Shown here piece after piece: positions 8,120-17,456 of a stretch of DNA of 64,000 bases (within the stretch, counting starts at the first letter, position 1; each line of letters opens with the position of its first letter). The stretch spans positions 186,001-250,000 of the forward strand of contig JAXHNH010000003.1 in the NCBI GenBank assembly GCA_034520725.1, given 5' to 3'. Both the position numbers and the translations under genes were made by a program. This DNA comes from Gracilimonas sp034520725. GTDB taxonomy: Bacteria > Bacteroidota > Rhodothermia > Balneolales > Balneolaceae. The notes below the pieces were generated by a model, which worked only from the letters and a program-made list of their open reading frames with translations, searched no databases and was not told where the DNA came from.

Positions 8120-9433
8120 TTAGTTCAATTTAGGTCTGAAGAACATGAGTTCAGTCAGGTTCACAGAAATATTGAATGACCAAATTCTTTCCTGTATAAG
8201 ATCGTTAGCGGTGGTTCCTCTCAAACCATAACGGGCGCTTAGATCTATAGTAGAATTTGAGAACGGTGAAATTATTCCTAAACCGGCAGAAAACCAAAGT
8301 GTATTGATATTTTCTTGGTCAGTTTTGAGATGGCCGGAATCAAAGGCCAAACCGGCATTATATCGAAAATTGGAGAAAAAATTGTCTGAATTGGTTCTAT
8401 AAGGGTGATATTCGGTACCAAGACCTAATTTATAGCGATCCGAAAGCTCAAAGGTATCATTGGTAGTGTTAAGGTTTGAATCTGTTTCACTCCACTGCTG
8501 AAATTTGCCTTCTAAAGAAACGTTAAATAATGTACTGGGATAGTAAGTAAAGCCACTATTTAGTTCCAATGGAAGCTTAGCACCTCCCCCAATATTATCA
8601 TCTAAGGTAACTTCCTGAACCTGATTGTTTACTCGTCTGGTACTCAGAATAGCTTCATCTGTATTAATTTCTACCGGTAGTATTGCAGTAGCACCGAAAC
8701 TCAATCGATCTTGTGAACTGAAAATTGTTGGCAGAGACGCTAGAATTCCAAATTTATGGCTAAAGTCCGATCCGGTTATCTTGGAATCAATAACATTGGT
8801 GGTAAAATTACCATCATCAAAAAAGAGTTCTCTTGAGTTATTTTGGGATAAAAATACGAGAGATGGTGCATATCCAATGGAAATATTTTTGTTGATACTC
8901 CACCCAAACCCAATCTCAAATTTGTTGATTCCTCCTGTTCCATAGGCGTCAGAAGCATAATCAACAGTTTGATTTTGCTCATTCAAAATACTGCTGCTGC
9001 TAAAAAAGCGGTAGTTTGAACGGGTTACCGGATACATGGAAGCAGATATTCCAAGTTTTTCACGATATATAGGAAAGGTCAGCTGTAAATAACCGGCCTG
9101 AAGGGCAGTATTCTTGCTTTCAGCCGTGTTGTCTTTTGAAAGGAACTTAGAAAAGCTGAATCCTGTAGAAGCTGTGGAAAAGGTGTTGGTTCCCCATAAG
9201 GCAGGATTATGCAGTCCATTTGACTGGGTGTTATCTAAAGATATTCCGGAAATACCCATGCTTAATTCACGTGAAGTATTCGTTTCTACAGGAAATCCAA
9301 TTCCAAATAAAGAGTAAAAGGATCCACTCTTGCCAATGCTACTTTCATCATTTTGGGCAAAAGTGTTGCTGCTTAAAACGAAGAGTATTACAAATATCGA
9401 AGTGAAATATGTGTGTAATTTCAATTTATTCAT
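8120..9433 (-). CDS. Outer-membrane beta-barrel protein
   Basis: A 437-residue protein with a signal peptide (about 1-27, ending NTFAQ). After it come many alternating amphipathic strands rich in Ser, Asn, Phe and Tyr, with no inner-membrane helices. The early segment SRELSMGISGISLDNTQSNGLHNPALWG resembles the opening of FadL/PorV-like barrels, where an N-terminal hatch contains a conserved NPA motif. Function is not assigned. Its start overlaps the end of the DUF4270 gene by 8 bases, so they are translationally coupled. Confidence 0.75.
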   Translation of the reverse strand: MNKLKLHTYFTSIFVILFVLSSNTFAQNDESSIGKSGSFYSLFGIGFPVETNTSRELSMGISGISLDNTQSNGLHNPALWGTNTFSTASTGFSFSKFLSKDNTAESKNTALQAGYLQLTFPIYREKLGISASMYPVTRSNYRFFSSSSILNEQNQTVDYASDAYGTGGINKFEIGFGWSINKNISIGYAPSLVFLSQNNSRELFFDDGNFTTNVIDSKITGSDFSHKFGILASLPTIFSSQDRLSFGATAILPVEINTDEAILSTRRVNNQVQEVTLDDNIGGGAKLPLELNSGFTYYPSTLFNVSLEGKFQQWSETDSNLNTTNDTFELSDRYKLGLGTEYHPYRTNSDNFFSNFRYNAGLAFDSGHLKTDQENINTLWFSAGLGIISPFSNSTIDLSARYGLRGTTANDLIQERIWSFNISVNLTELMFFRPKLN

Positions 9434-10640
9434 TCACTATGTATGAGATAATTAGTTTTGGGCGGAATTCTTCTGGAGCGTTTCCGTTGTAAACCTGGGT
9501 TGAGCGGATAACACCTGACAGAGAGCCAATTCCGACATAAATTTCGTCAGTGTCTTCACCGCCGTAGAACACGTTATTTAGGAAAAGAGTGATGTTGCTG
9601 TTGTAGGTGTCAGTTTCAACAGTGTCTCTTAGCGCACTAAACTCTGGCTGTGTAAGCTGATATTCATAAGATTTATCAAACTCAGTACCAAGATGCAGGT
9701 TAAGTAAATTGATGTTCGGGCGACTGTGATTGGCAGCAAGTGTGCTATTCAAGCTGGTGGTGTTTTCGTGAACTAACAACCGGGCACTCAAAACATTCTT
9801 ATTGCCATATTCTTCTCTTAGCGTTTCAAGCGGAAGATCAATCCTCATAACCTCTTCCAAAGTTGTATGAAGAGAATTTGTTTCGGCATTTTGTGTACTT
9901 CCGGTTCTATCCAGAAAATAAGCCCAGTTATTCAAGCCAACACTCACAGTATCTGATTCGTCTGGACTAAGCATAAGAAACTGACTGGCTGAAGAACTGA
10001 CAAATGAGATCTTGTTATTGCTATTCTCCGGAACGATAGCTAAACCGTGGAATTCGTATCGATAAGTTGAATCTGCATCATCTTCGGTACTACTAAAATA
10101 GGTGTAGTATTGATCTTTCCAGGCGTCATCCAAGTCTACAACAATGTTCTTGTCCTGACCAATTGTGAATGACCCAATAGGTGAGGCAGCATTGTAAGCC
10201 ACTTCAGAACCTGTTTTAATCTCGTTTCCTCTCCAGGTCTCCGAGATTTCATAAACTGAAAACTCAGATGTGGAAAGCGTATCACCGTAGGTATTTAAAC
10301 TATCAAGTTGAATTTCCAGCTTCATAGTAAAATTATTTCCTACAAAATCGAGACTATCGGGGATCTCAACAGTTCGTACCGGTTTTAATAAACCAACTGT
10401 GTTTACATCACCAAATAATGGATCAGAGTAACTACCGATGCTGAATAGGCCGAAATTTCCGGTGTAGCCCATAAAATTTTCAGTAGCGGTGTTATCAAAG
10501 GTAAGTGTATCGGTTACGATAGAGGGCTCATTTATAAAGCCACTTCCTACACTGCCGGGGTCTTCGCATCCGTTAAAAACTAAAATTAAGATTAATAGCG
10601 AAATGTATAAGGAAACAAAACCCTTATTGTGTGTTGTCAT
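9426..10640 (-). CDS. DUF4270 family lipoprotein
   Basis: A 404-residue lipoprotein with a hydrophobic N-terminus and lipobox VFNGC (acylated Cys25). The mature part starts EDPGSVGSGFI and ends with FRPKLIISYIV, the RPxLxIxY-type tail typical of DUF4270. In many Bacteroidota DUF4270 is encoded beside glycogen synthase, as here (31 bases from the glgA-like gene), so the pairing is conserved though its meaning is unknown. It overlaps the barrel gene by 8 bases; the pair could form an outer-membrane complex. Confidence 0.82.
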   Translation of the reverse strand: MTTHNKGFVSLYISLLILILVFNGCEDPGSVGSGFINEPSIVTDTLTFDNTATENFMGYTGNFGLFSIGSYSDPLFGDVNTVGLLKPVRTVEIPDSLDFVGNNFTMKLEIQLDSLNTYGDTLSTSEFSVYEISETWRGNEIKTGSEVAYNAASPIGSFTIGQDKNIVVDLDDAWKDQYYTYFSSTEDDADSTYRYEFHGLAIVPENSNNKISFVSSSASQFLMLSPDESDTVSVGLNNWAYFLDRTGSTQNAETNSLHTTLEEVMRIDLPLETLREEYGNKNVLSARLLVHENTTSLNSTLAANHSRPNINLLNLHLGTEFDKSYEYQLTQPEFSALRDTVETDTYNSNITLFLNNVFYGGEDTDEIYVGIGSLSGVIRSTQVYNGNAPEEFRPKLIISYIVNE

Positions 10641-10670
10641 TAAGAAAATATTTAAAAAGTTCTCTTTCTG

Positions 10671-11474
10671 TTATTCTGCGTCAGAAATTGTGCGGTAGTA
10701 CTCAGCAAACTTGTCGGATACGTCTTCAGGAGATCCCTGAATTTTTTCCGGGGTAATGCCAAGTTCCTCAAACACGTCGTCGAACTCATCTTTCAGATAA
10801 TTTCCTGTAACGACGTGATCGCTGTATTTTAGACCTAGTTTTAAAAGATCAACCTTTCCTTCTTTGGTCAGGTTATCAATATCGGTATCGGCCGGTAATC
10901 CAAGAAGTTCTAACACGCGAGCTGAATCTGAGTCACCTTCGTTGATTGGGTGGTGCAGATTGTAAACGATCTTAGTGTTTTTGAAGATCTTCTCATCTTT
11001 GTACAGGGTTTTAACCAATAATGGAGTCAATCCTGCAGGCCAGTCATGGCAGTGAATAATATCGGGTTCCCAGCCGAGCTTAATAACTGTTTCCAACACG
11101 CCTTTATTGTAGAAAGCTAAACGTTCGTCGTTATCTTCGTAAAATTCTTCTGAATCGGGCTTTCTGAACAGGCCTTTTCTTTTGAAATAGGTGTCATTAT
11201 CCAGAAAATAAACCTGAAGCTTTGCATTGGGAATGCTGGCCACTTTGATCTTCATGGTTTCAACTTTATCCCCCACTTCAACTTCAATACCGGAAAGACG
11301 GATAACCTCATGCAAGCGGTTTCTCCTATCATTGATAGTACCGTACTTGGGGAGCAAGATCCGAATTTCGAATCCTTTGTCTTGAAGTGATGCAGGCAAA
11401 AACCTAAGCAGATCTGCTGTATAGGTCATGCGTGCGAATGGAGAAATTTCTGCTGCAACGTATAAAATTTTCAT
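10671..11474 (-). CDS. Short glycogen/starch synthase (GT5 N-terminal domain only)
   Basis: A 267-residue homologue of the N-terminal Rossmann domain of GlgA. Family features: MKILYVAAEISPFAR at the start, a DIIHCHDWPAGL block at about 140-152, and VYNLHHP where full-length enzymes have a similar TIHN motif. The C-terminal nucleotide-binding domain is missing, as in other short Bacteroidota homologues, and the ADP-glucose-binding KTGGL motif is replaced by RMTYT at about 15-19. Catalysis is therefore doubtful; a regulatory or partner role is possible. The neighbours comA-like, malQ and glgB run in the same direction. Confidence 0.8.
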   Translation of the reverse strand: MKILYVAAEISPFARMTYTADLLRFLPASLQDKGFEIRILLPKYGTINDRRNRLHEVIRLSGIEVEVGDKVETMKIKVASIPNAKLQVYFLDNDTYFKRKGLFRKPDSEEFYEDNDERLAFYNKGVLETVIKLGWEPDIIHCHDWPAGLTPLLVKTLYKDEKIFKNTKIVYNLHHPINEGDSDSARVLELLGLPADTDIDNLTKEGKVDLLKLGLKYSDHVVTGNYLKDEFDDVFEELGITPEKIQGSPEDVSDKFAEYYRTISDAE

Positions 11475-11493
11475 AAATATATACTCTCAGTGA

Positions 11494-12315
11494 TTACTCT
11501 TTGTTAGAGATTGTCTTATTGCCTTTTATTACTTGATTTAAATCTTCGTCGTCATCCAGTGAATAGAAATCAAGAAGAGTGTCGCCTCGTAATCCCAGTC
11601 GTAATGTTTCTAGTGCAATAACATCAGCAGGAACGATGTTTCCGAGGTTAACATTGCTTCCGAATTTTCGGATGAACCAAACTTGTTGTTCTTTTTGAGG
11701 AGCTTCAAAAATGAGTTTGTCCTGAGAGATCTGATCTGTGATCTCTTCTATTAAACCTGAACGAACTTCCCCGTTTGGCCGAAAAACACCCACTGTTCCA
11801 CTCTCGCGAGCTTCACAAATTACTTTTTCTGAACCGGCCTTCAACTCTTCGTTTATAACTTTTACCCATTTGTAAGGTGGTATGATCTCGTTTGGATTTT
11901 TACTTCCAACTTCAGAGTAGACCGTGAAATCTTTACTTAATTCCCTAATGATAGCCTGTTTTCTGTCATCTGAAAGCCATATAGTACCGTTAGACACTTC
12001 AACATGAGATATATTATACCTCTCCATGAGTTTCACGTAAGCATCTAACTGATCTCTGAGCAGATAGGCTTCAAAAAGAGTGCCTCCGAAATATACCGGA
12101 ATATCAGCATTTTGATAAACAGCGATCTTTTCTTCGAGATTTTGGGTTACATATGATGTGCCCCATCCAAGTTTAACTACGTCTATGTAATTAGAACTGG
12201 TTTCGACAAGGTCTTCGGCTTGTCTTACGCTATAACCTTTGTCCAAGGCCAATGTAAGACCTTTTTTTCTGGGTTTTTCAGTTCTGTAAGGTAAATTTTT
12301 TAGAGTAAATGCCAT
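11494..12315 (-). CDS. Phosphosulfolactate synthase (ComA) family protein
   Basis: A 273-residue TIM-barrel protein of the ComA family, whose known reaction adds sulfite to phosphoenolpyruvate to give phosphosulfolactate. Visible features include YIDVVKLGWGTSY at about 43-55, IPVYFGGTLFEAY, the HVEVSNGTIWL strand, VYSEVGSKNP, and ICEARESGTVG. Methanogens use ComA for coenzyme M; here it more likely feeds sulfolactate or another sulfonate, but nothing nearby proves that. It lies 19 bases upstream of the glgA-like gene and 72 bases after malQ. Confidence 0.88.
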   Translation of the reverse strand: MAFTLKNLPYRTEKPRKKGLTLALDKGYSVRQAEDLVETSSNYIDVVKLGWGTSYVTQNLEEKIAVYQNADIPVYFGGTLFEAYLLRDQLDAYVKLMERYNISHVEVSNGTIWLSDDRKQAIIRELSKDFTVYSEVGSKNPNEIIPPYKWVKVINEELKAGSEKVICEARESGTVGVFRPNGEVRSGLIEEITDQISQDKLIFEAPQKEQQVWFIRKFGSNVNLGNIVPADVIALETLRLGLRGDTLLDFYSLDDDEDLNQVIKGNKTISNKE

Positions 12316-12387
12316 AAATTAGTTGAAGTATGTAAGCCTGAAATATACAAAAACGCTACCTGTATATGAAATCAGGCTACACTATAG

Positions 12388-13893
12388 TTATTTATCTCGG
12401 TTTATGTTCCTGTTACTTAGCTCAATGAGGTGACGAATGTGATCTTCATCAACTGCATCCATCATGTCTGAGGTGTATCTCCAAAGCCAGTTGTCAGATG
12501 ATGTACCTGGAATATTCATGCGGTGTGTGGCATCAAGTCCCATGTAATCCTGAAGGGGGAAAATTGCCTGATCAGAAACGGATAACATACCCAGTCGAAT
12601 GAATTCCCAATGGATTTTTTTTCCGTCCGAGCGTGTATAGGTTCTGGCTCTGTGCTGTTCAGCCTCATCAGCAGAAATATACCAGCCAATGGCAGTATCA
12701 TTATCGTGAGTACCTGAATAAGCGACACTGTTCTGAGAATAATTATGAGGCAGAAAACTGTTTGTTGAGTCTGAATCGAAAGCGAACTGTATGATCTTCA
12801 TTCCCGGGAAATTGTATTTATCCCGCAGCTTTTCAACCCCTTCTGTTACGAAACCAAGGTCTTCTGCAATGATCGGAAGTTCTCCGCATTTTTCTAATAT
12901 CGTATCAAACAGCTTTTCTCCGGGGCCTTCCACCCATTCACCTTTTTCGGCCGTTTTTTCAGTAGCTTCTACTTCCCAATAGGCATCAAAACCACGGAAG
13001 TGATCTACACGGATGGCATCACAAGCTTCGAACATATGTTTAAAGCGATCGATCCACCAGGAAAAGCCGTCATTTTCAAGTTCGTCCCATTTGTAAAGCG
13101 GGTTTCCCCAAAGCTGACCGGTTTTACTGAAATAATCGGGTGGTACACCGGCAACTAGCTGACGATCTCCTTTTTTATCAACTTCAAAATATTGAGGATT
13201 AGCCCAAACATCAGCACTGTTGTGATCCACAAAGATCGGGATATCACCTACAACTCTAATACTGCGTTTATTGGCATACTCCTTCAGGGAGATCCATTGG
13301 TTGTAGAATTCAAACTGCTGCCAGTATTGAAAATCGATCTGTTCCTTGAATTTTTTACGGTAAGCTTTTAAAGCCTTGGGTTTTCTTTGTGCAATGTCCT
13401 CATCCCATGTATTCCATGGTTGTTTATTATAATGCAAAGAACAGGCCATAAAAAGAACGTAGTCGTCAAGCCAGTGTTTATTTTGCTTTTTGAAAGCATT
13501 GAAGGCTTTTTCTTCCTCCTGCGACTTTTTCTCATAAAAACGGTCAGAGGCCAGCTTATAAACCCCGTCTTTATTTTCGAAGGAAGTTTCGTAATCTGTT
13601 TCAGTCTTTGAAGGTAGTTCTATAGATTCAATTTCTTCTTTTGTAAGCAGCCCTTTATTATGAAGCAGGTCCGGACTGATCAGGTAAACATTTCCTGCAA
13701 AAGCAGAGTAACTGGCGTATGGAGAGTTACCATATCCGGTTGGGGTTAAGGGCAGTACCTGCCAGATGGTTTGATCGGTTCGTTCTAAAAAATCAATGAA
13801 ATTGCGGGCTTCAAATCCAAAATCACCCATTCCATATTTTCCGGGAAAAGATGTTGGGTGAACCAGTGTACCGCAAGAGCGTGGAAACCTCAT
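12388..13893 (-). CDS. malQ: 4-alpha-glucanotransferase
   Basis: GH77 disproportionating enzyme that moves glucan segments between maltodextrins; 501 residues, the normal bacterial length. It starts PRSCGTLVHPTSFPGKYGMGD, the standard substrate-loop region, and has PLTPTGYGNSPYAS. The catalytic nucleophile region reads IRVDHFRGFDAYW, the acid/base region PIIAEDLG, and the third carboxylate lies in SGTHDNDT. It follows glgB by 7 bases, so branching and disproportionating activities are co-expressed. Confidence 0.96.
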   Translation of the reverse strand: MRFPRSCGTLVHPTSFPGKYGMGDFGFEARNFIDFLERTDQTIWQVLPLTPTGYGNSPYASYSAFAGNVYLISPDLLHNKGLLTKEEIESIELPSKTETDYETSFENKDGVYKLASDRFYEKKSQEEEKAFNAFKKQNKHWLDDYVLFMACSLHYNKQPWNTWDEDIAQRKPKALKAYRKKFKEQIDFQYWQQFEFYNQWISLKEYANKRSIRVVGDIPIFVDHNSADVWANPQYFEVDKKGDRQLVAGVPPDYFSKTGQLWGNPLYKWDELENDGFSWWIDRFKHMFEACDAIRVDHFRGFDAYWEVEATEKTAEKGEWVEGPGEKLFDTILEKCGELPIIAEDLGFVTEGVEKLRDKYNFPGMKIIQFAFDSDSTNSFLPHNYSQNSVAYSGTHDNDTAIGWYISADEAEQHRARTYTRSDGKKIHWEFIRLGMLSVSDQAIFPLQDYMGLDATHRMNIPGTSSDNWLWRYTSDMMDAVDEDHIRHLIELSNRNINRDK

Positions 13894-13900
13894 GAAATAT

Positions 13901-16105
13901 CTAACTCTTTGGTTTTAAAATTACACCTGCGAGAGGTGGTATTGTAATTGAAATATTTGCCTTTTGGCCATGCCATTCACCCCATTCACCATGAATCTTA
14001 TTATCTCCGGCATTACTGCCCCCGTAATATTCTGAATCACTGTTCATAAGTACCTCATACTCTCCGGCATGAGGAACTCCAACTTTGTAGCCGTAGTGAA
14101 CAGTCGGGGTAAAGTTCAGAATGATCACCAGAAAGTCATCGGGATCTTCAGCACGGCGAATAAATGATATTATGCTGTTGTCAGCATCACTGACATCGAT
14201 CCACTCAAAACCACGCCAGTCAGAATCGAGTTCGTGAAGGGGTTTTTCAGATTTATTAATTTTGTTCAGGTCTTTAACCAATAGCTGTAGCCCTTTGTGT
14301 TTCTCCCACTCCAGTAGGTGCCAGTCAAGCGAGTTTGATTCGCTCCATTCAGACCATTGACCGAATTCACACCCCATAAACAGAAGATTTTTTCCGGGAT
14401 GAGCGTACATATAAGTATAAAGTAATCTTAGGTTGGCAAATTTTTGCCAGTCATCTCCCGGCATCTTTGAGAGCATGGATTGTTTCATGTGAACGACTTC
14501 ATCGTGCGAGAATGGCAGGGTGAAGTGTTCTGAAAATGCGTAGATAAGAGAGAATGTTAGCTGATCCTGATGGTATTTTCTGAAAATTGGGTCCTTTTCA
14601 ATGTAGGTGAGGGTATCATTCATCCACCCCATGTTCCATTTAAAGTCAAACCCAAGACCTCCGGTCTCAGTTGGTCGTGAAACGCCGCCCCAAGAAGTTG
14701 ATTCCTCTGCAAAAGTGATAACACCTGGAAAGTGGTGATGTAGGGTATCATTGAATTTTCTTAGAAAATTGATGGCTTCAATATTTTCCCTGCCACCATA
14801 CTTGTTGGGTACCCAGTCTCCTTCATCTTTTGAATAATCCAGATAGAGCATGGAGGCTACCGCATCAACACGCAGTCCGTCTATGTGAAACTTGTCGCAC
14901 CAATAGACCGCGTTGGAAACTAAAAAGTTTTTTACCTCAGTCCTGCCATAATTGAAAATGCAGGTACCCCAGTCTTTATGTTCTCCTTTGCGTGGATCAG
15001 CATGCTCAAAAAGGCCGGTTCCATCAAAGCGACGAAGTCCGTGATCATCTTTTGCAAAGTGAGCCGGAACCCAATCAATGAGAACACCTATTCCCTCCTG
15101 ATGACATTTATCTACGAAGTACATAAAGTCTTCGGGTTTGCCAAAGCGACTGGTGGGTGCATAATAGCCGGTGATCTGATAGCCCCAGGATGGATCATAA
15201 GGATGTTCGGCAACCGGCATAAGTTCAACGTGGGTGTAACCTAATTCTTTCAGATAAGGTACCAGTTGGTCGGCTGTTTCACGATAACTTAAAAAACCGG
15301 GATCCTCTCCAACCTTGCGTTTCCAAGAACCAAGGTGCATTTCATAGATAGAAATTGGTTGATCAAGAGCTTGCTTGTCCTGTCTTGATTTCAGCCACAC
15401 ATCATCATTCCATTCGTAATCATCAATTTCTGTTACAATGGAAGCGGTACCCGGACGTAATTCAGAATAAAAGGCAAACGGATCAGATTTCTTGAGCGGC
15501 GGATCCTGAACCGGGCTTTTAATTTCATACTTATAGTAGTCCCCGGGTTGTACGTGCGGGATAAATATCTCCCAAATGCCCTGATCATGAAATTTTCTCA
15601 TGCGGTGCACACGACCATCCCAGCTATTAAATTCACCGATAACACTTACACGGGTAGCACTCGGAGCTGTAACAACAAAATGAGTTCCTTCTACGTCATC
15701 AATGGTTTGTGAGTGTGCTCCCATAAACTCGTAAGCCTGATTGTGATTTCCCTCACCCCAAAGCTGAAGGTCAAAATCACTGATCAGTGATTCAAATTGA
15801 TAGGCATCGGTGATGGTAAAGGTCTTGCCACGTTGAGGGTTGACCTTAAGCTCGTAGCTGAATCTGTTTTTTCTTCGGGCGAAGACTCGCTCAAAAAGTC
15901 CATCATCAGATATCCGATCCAGTTCATATGATTTTTTATCAATGAGAGCTGTTACGGTTTTTGCTTCCGGCCTGAATGCGCGGAGTACGAGTTTATTCTT
16001 ACCGTCGATTTCAACTTTATGTAACCCTAAAACTGAGAACGGATCTCCATGAGAGCCGTCTGATATGGAAGAGATAATTTCTTTTGTAAGTGTTGAACTC
16101 ATCAC
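13901..16105 (-). CDS. glgB: 1,4-alpha-glucan branching enzyme
   Basis: GH13/CBM48 enzyme that adds alpha-1,6 branches to glycogen; 734 residues with the extra N-terminal module found in long GlgB proteins. Residues 1-110 (DPFSVLGLH, AFRPEAKTVTAL) are the first CBM48-like module and about 120-215 the second (VTAPSATRVSVIGEFNSWDG). The catalytic barrel has DWVPAHF, the nucleophile in GLRVDAVASMLYLDYS, the acid in TFAEEST, and FSHDEVVH. It is the first gene of a minus-strand cluster and divergent from the permease gene. Confidence 0.97.
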   Translation of the reverse strand: MMSSTLTKEIISSISDGSHGDPFSVLGLHKVEIDGKNKLVLRAFRPEAKTVTALIDKKSYELDRISDDGLFERVFARRKNRFSYELKVNPQRGKTFTITDAYQFESLISDFDLQLWGEGNHNQAYEFMGAHSQTIDDVEGTHFVVTAPSATRVSVIGEFNSWDGRVHRMRKFHDQGIWEIFIPHVQPGDYYKYEIKSPVQDPPLKKSDPFAFYSELRPGTASIVTEIDDYEWNDDVWLKSRQDKQALDQPISIYEMHLGSWKRKVGEDPGFLSYRETADQLVPYLKELGYTHVELMPVAEHPYDPSWGYQITGYYAPTSRFGKPEDFMYFVDKCHQEGIGVLIDWVPAHFAKDDHGLRRFDGTGLFEHADPRKGEHKDWGTCIFNYGRTEVKNFLVSNAVYWCDKFHIDGLRVDAVASMLYLDYSKDEGDWVPNKYGGRENIEAINFLRKFNDTLHHHFPGVITFAEESTSWGGVSRPTETGGLGFDFKWNMGWMNDTLTYIEKDPIFRKYHQDQLTFSLIYAFSEHFTLPFSHDEVVHMKQSMLSKMPGDDWQKFANLRLLYTYMYAHPGKNLLFMGCEFGQWSEWSESNSLDWHLLEWEKHKGLQLLVKDLNKINKSEKPLHELDSDWRGFEWIDVSDADNSIISFIRRAEDPDDFLVIILNFTPTVHYGYKVGVPHAGEYEVLMNSDSEYYGGSNAGDNKIHGEWGEWHGQKANISITIPPLAGVILKPKS

Positions 16106-16205
16106 CGTTATTGGATTCGAAAGGGCATAAAAGATACTAAAAGTTTATCAAATGTATGGAGCCATTTAAAGTGCTTTCAATTGCTTGTTTCTATATTTTG
16201 TTGTC

Positions 16206-17432
16206 ATGAATAAATCCGGATTTATAGCAAGGCGATATCTGTTTTCACGCAAACATGTATCCCTGATCTCGACTCTTACTTTCATCAGTATTACCGGTAT
16301 TACCATAGGTACAGCCCTTCTGATTGTGGTTTTGTCGGTTTTCAATGGCTTTTTTGATGTCATTAAAAACTTTCTGCTGTCTTACGACCCGGATGTTAGA
16401 ATTGAAGCCTCTGGTGCTTCAACCTTCGCACAGAATGACGAAATAATGGAGCAGATCCGGTCAATCCCTGAAGTGCGGATCATCTCACCTTATGTTGAGG
16501 GTAAAGCATTACTTGCCATGGAGGGAGTTCAAAATGAAGTGGTGGATGTAAAGGGAATTGAGCGCGATGTGTTTTTTCAGCTTGTGGATATTGAGAACAG
16601 CGTGACCACCGGGGTGTTTGATGTAAGTGTGCGTGAAAGAACGCCGGGTATCATAGTGCATGAGGAATTAAAAAACAGACTGCGTATTAACATAGGCGAT
16701 GATCTGGCGCTATTGAGTGCAGCGGGCATGAAAAATGCTTTGACACAGATCACAGTGCCTCAGAGCTATAGATTTGATCTGCGTGGAGCGTATTATTTGC
16801 AACAGATCGCAGGCGGACCAAAAGTCTTTGTTGATATTGAAGCAGCCAAACGATTGTTTAAGGTGAGGAACGAGATCTCCGGAATGGATATCAAACTTAC
16901 TGACAATGAAGAGGCTGAAGCCGTTAAATCCAGGCTTACTGAATTATTAGGTCCTGATTACAAGATCTCAACTTGGTATGACCTTCAGAAACCATTGTAT
17001 GATGTCATGTACCTGGAAAAATGGGGTTCCTTTGTGGTGTTGATCCTCATTGTGATCGTGGCAGTGTTGAATATCATTGGATCGCTGACTATGATCGTGA
17101 TCCAAAAGCAGAGGGATATTGGGATCTTGATGTCCATGGGCTACAGCAGGTCGGGAATAAAATCCATATTCAGGAAACAGGGCTTGTATATAGGTTTGAT
17201 CGGTTGCGGAATTGGAGGCTCACTTGGATTACTGATCACCTGGCTGCAGATGAAATTCGGACTTGTGAAGTTATCATCGGCTTTTATAATTGATGCCTAT
17301 CCTGTTCAGGTCAACCCGATGGATATAGTTCTCATTCTTGTTGTGAGTTTACTTCTGAGTATACTTGCAAGCTGGTATCCGGCTCATCGTGCAGCCCAGA
17401 TTCAACCGGCAGATGCCGTTCGGTATGAGTGA
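16206..17432 (+). CDS. LolC/LolE-type ABC transporter permease
   Basis: An inner-membrane permease of the lipoprotein-release (MacB/FtsX-like) type. From the ATG at 16206 it has 408 residues; an in-frame ATG at 16185 would add seven residues that look like leader sequence. There is one membrane helix near residues 20-40, a periplasmic domain of about 220 residues, then three helices (about 270-295, 315-345, 365-390), ending with SWYPAHRAAQIQPADAVRYE, the classic FtsX C-terminus. The GFIARRYLFSRK opening is typical of LolC/E. No LolD ATPase is adjacent. Confidence 0.9.
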   Translation: MNKSGFIARRYLFSRKHVSLISTLTFISITGITIGTALLIVVLSVFNGFFDVIKNFLLSYDPDVRIEASGASTFAQNDEIMEQIRSIPEVRIISPYVEGKALLAMEGVQNEVVDVKGIERDVFFQLVDIENSVTTGVFDVSVRERTPGIIVHEELKNRLRINIGDDLALLSAAGMKNALTQITVPQSYRFDLRGAYYLQQIAGGPKVFVDIEAAKRLFKVRNEISGMDIKLTDNEEAEAVKSRLTELLGPDYKISTWYDLQKPLYDVMYLEKWGSFVVLILIVIVAVLNIIGSLTMIVIQKQRDIGILMSMGYSRSGIKSIFRKQGLYIGLIGCGIGGSLGLLITWLQMKFGLVKLSSAFIIDAYPVQVNPMDIVLILVVSLLLSILASWYPAHRAAQIQPADAVRYE

Positions 17433-17456
17433 TGGAATTGTTCAATGCTTAATAAT

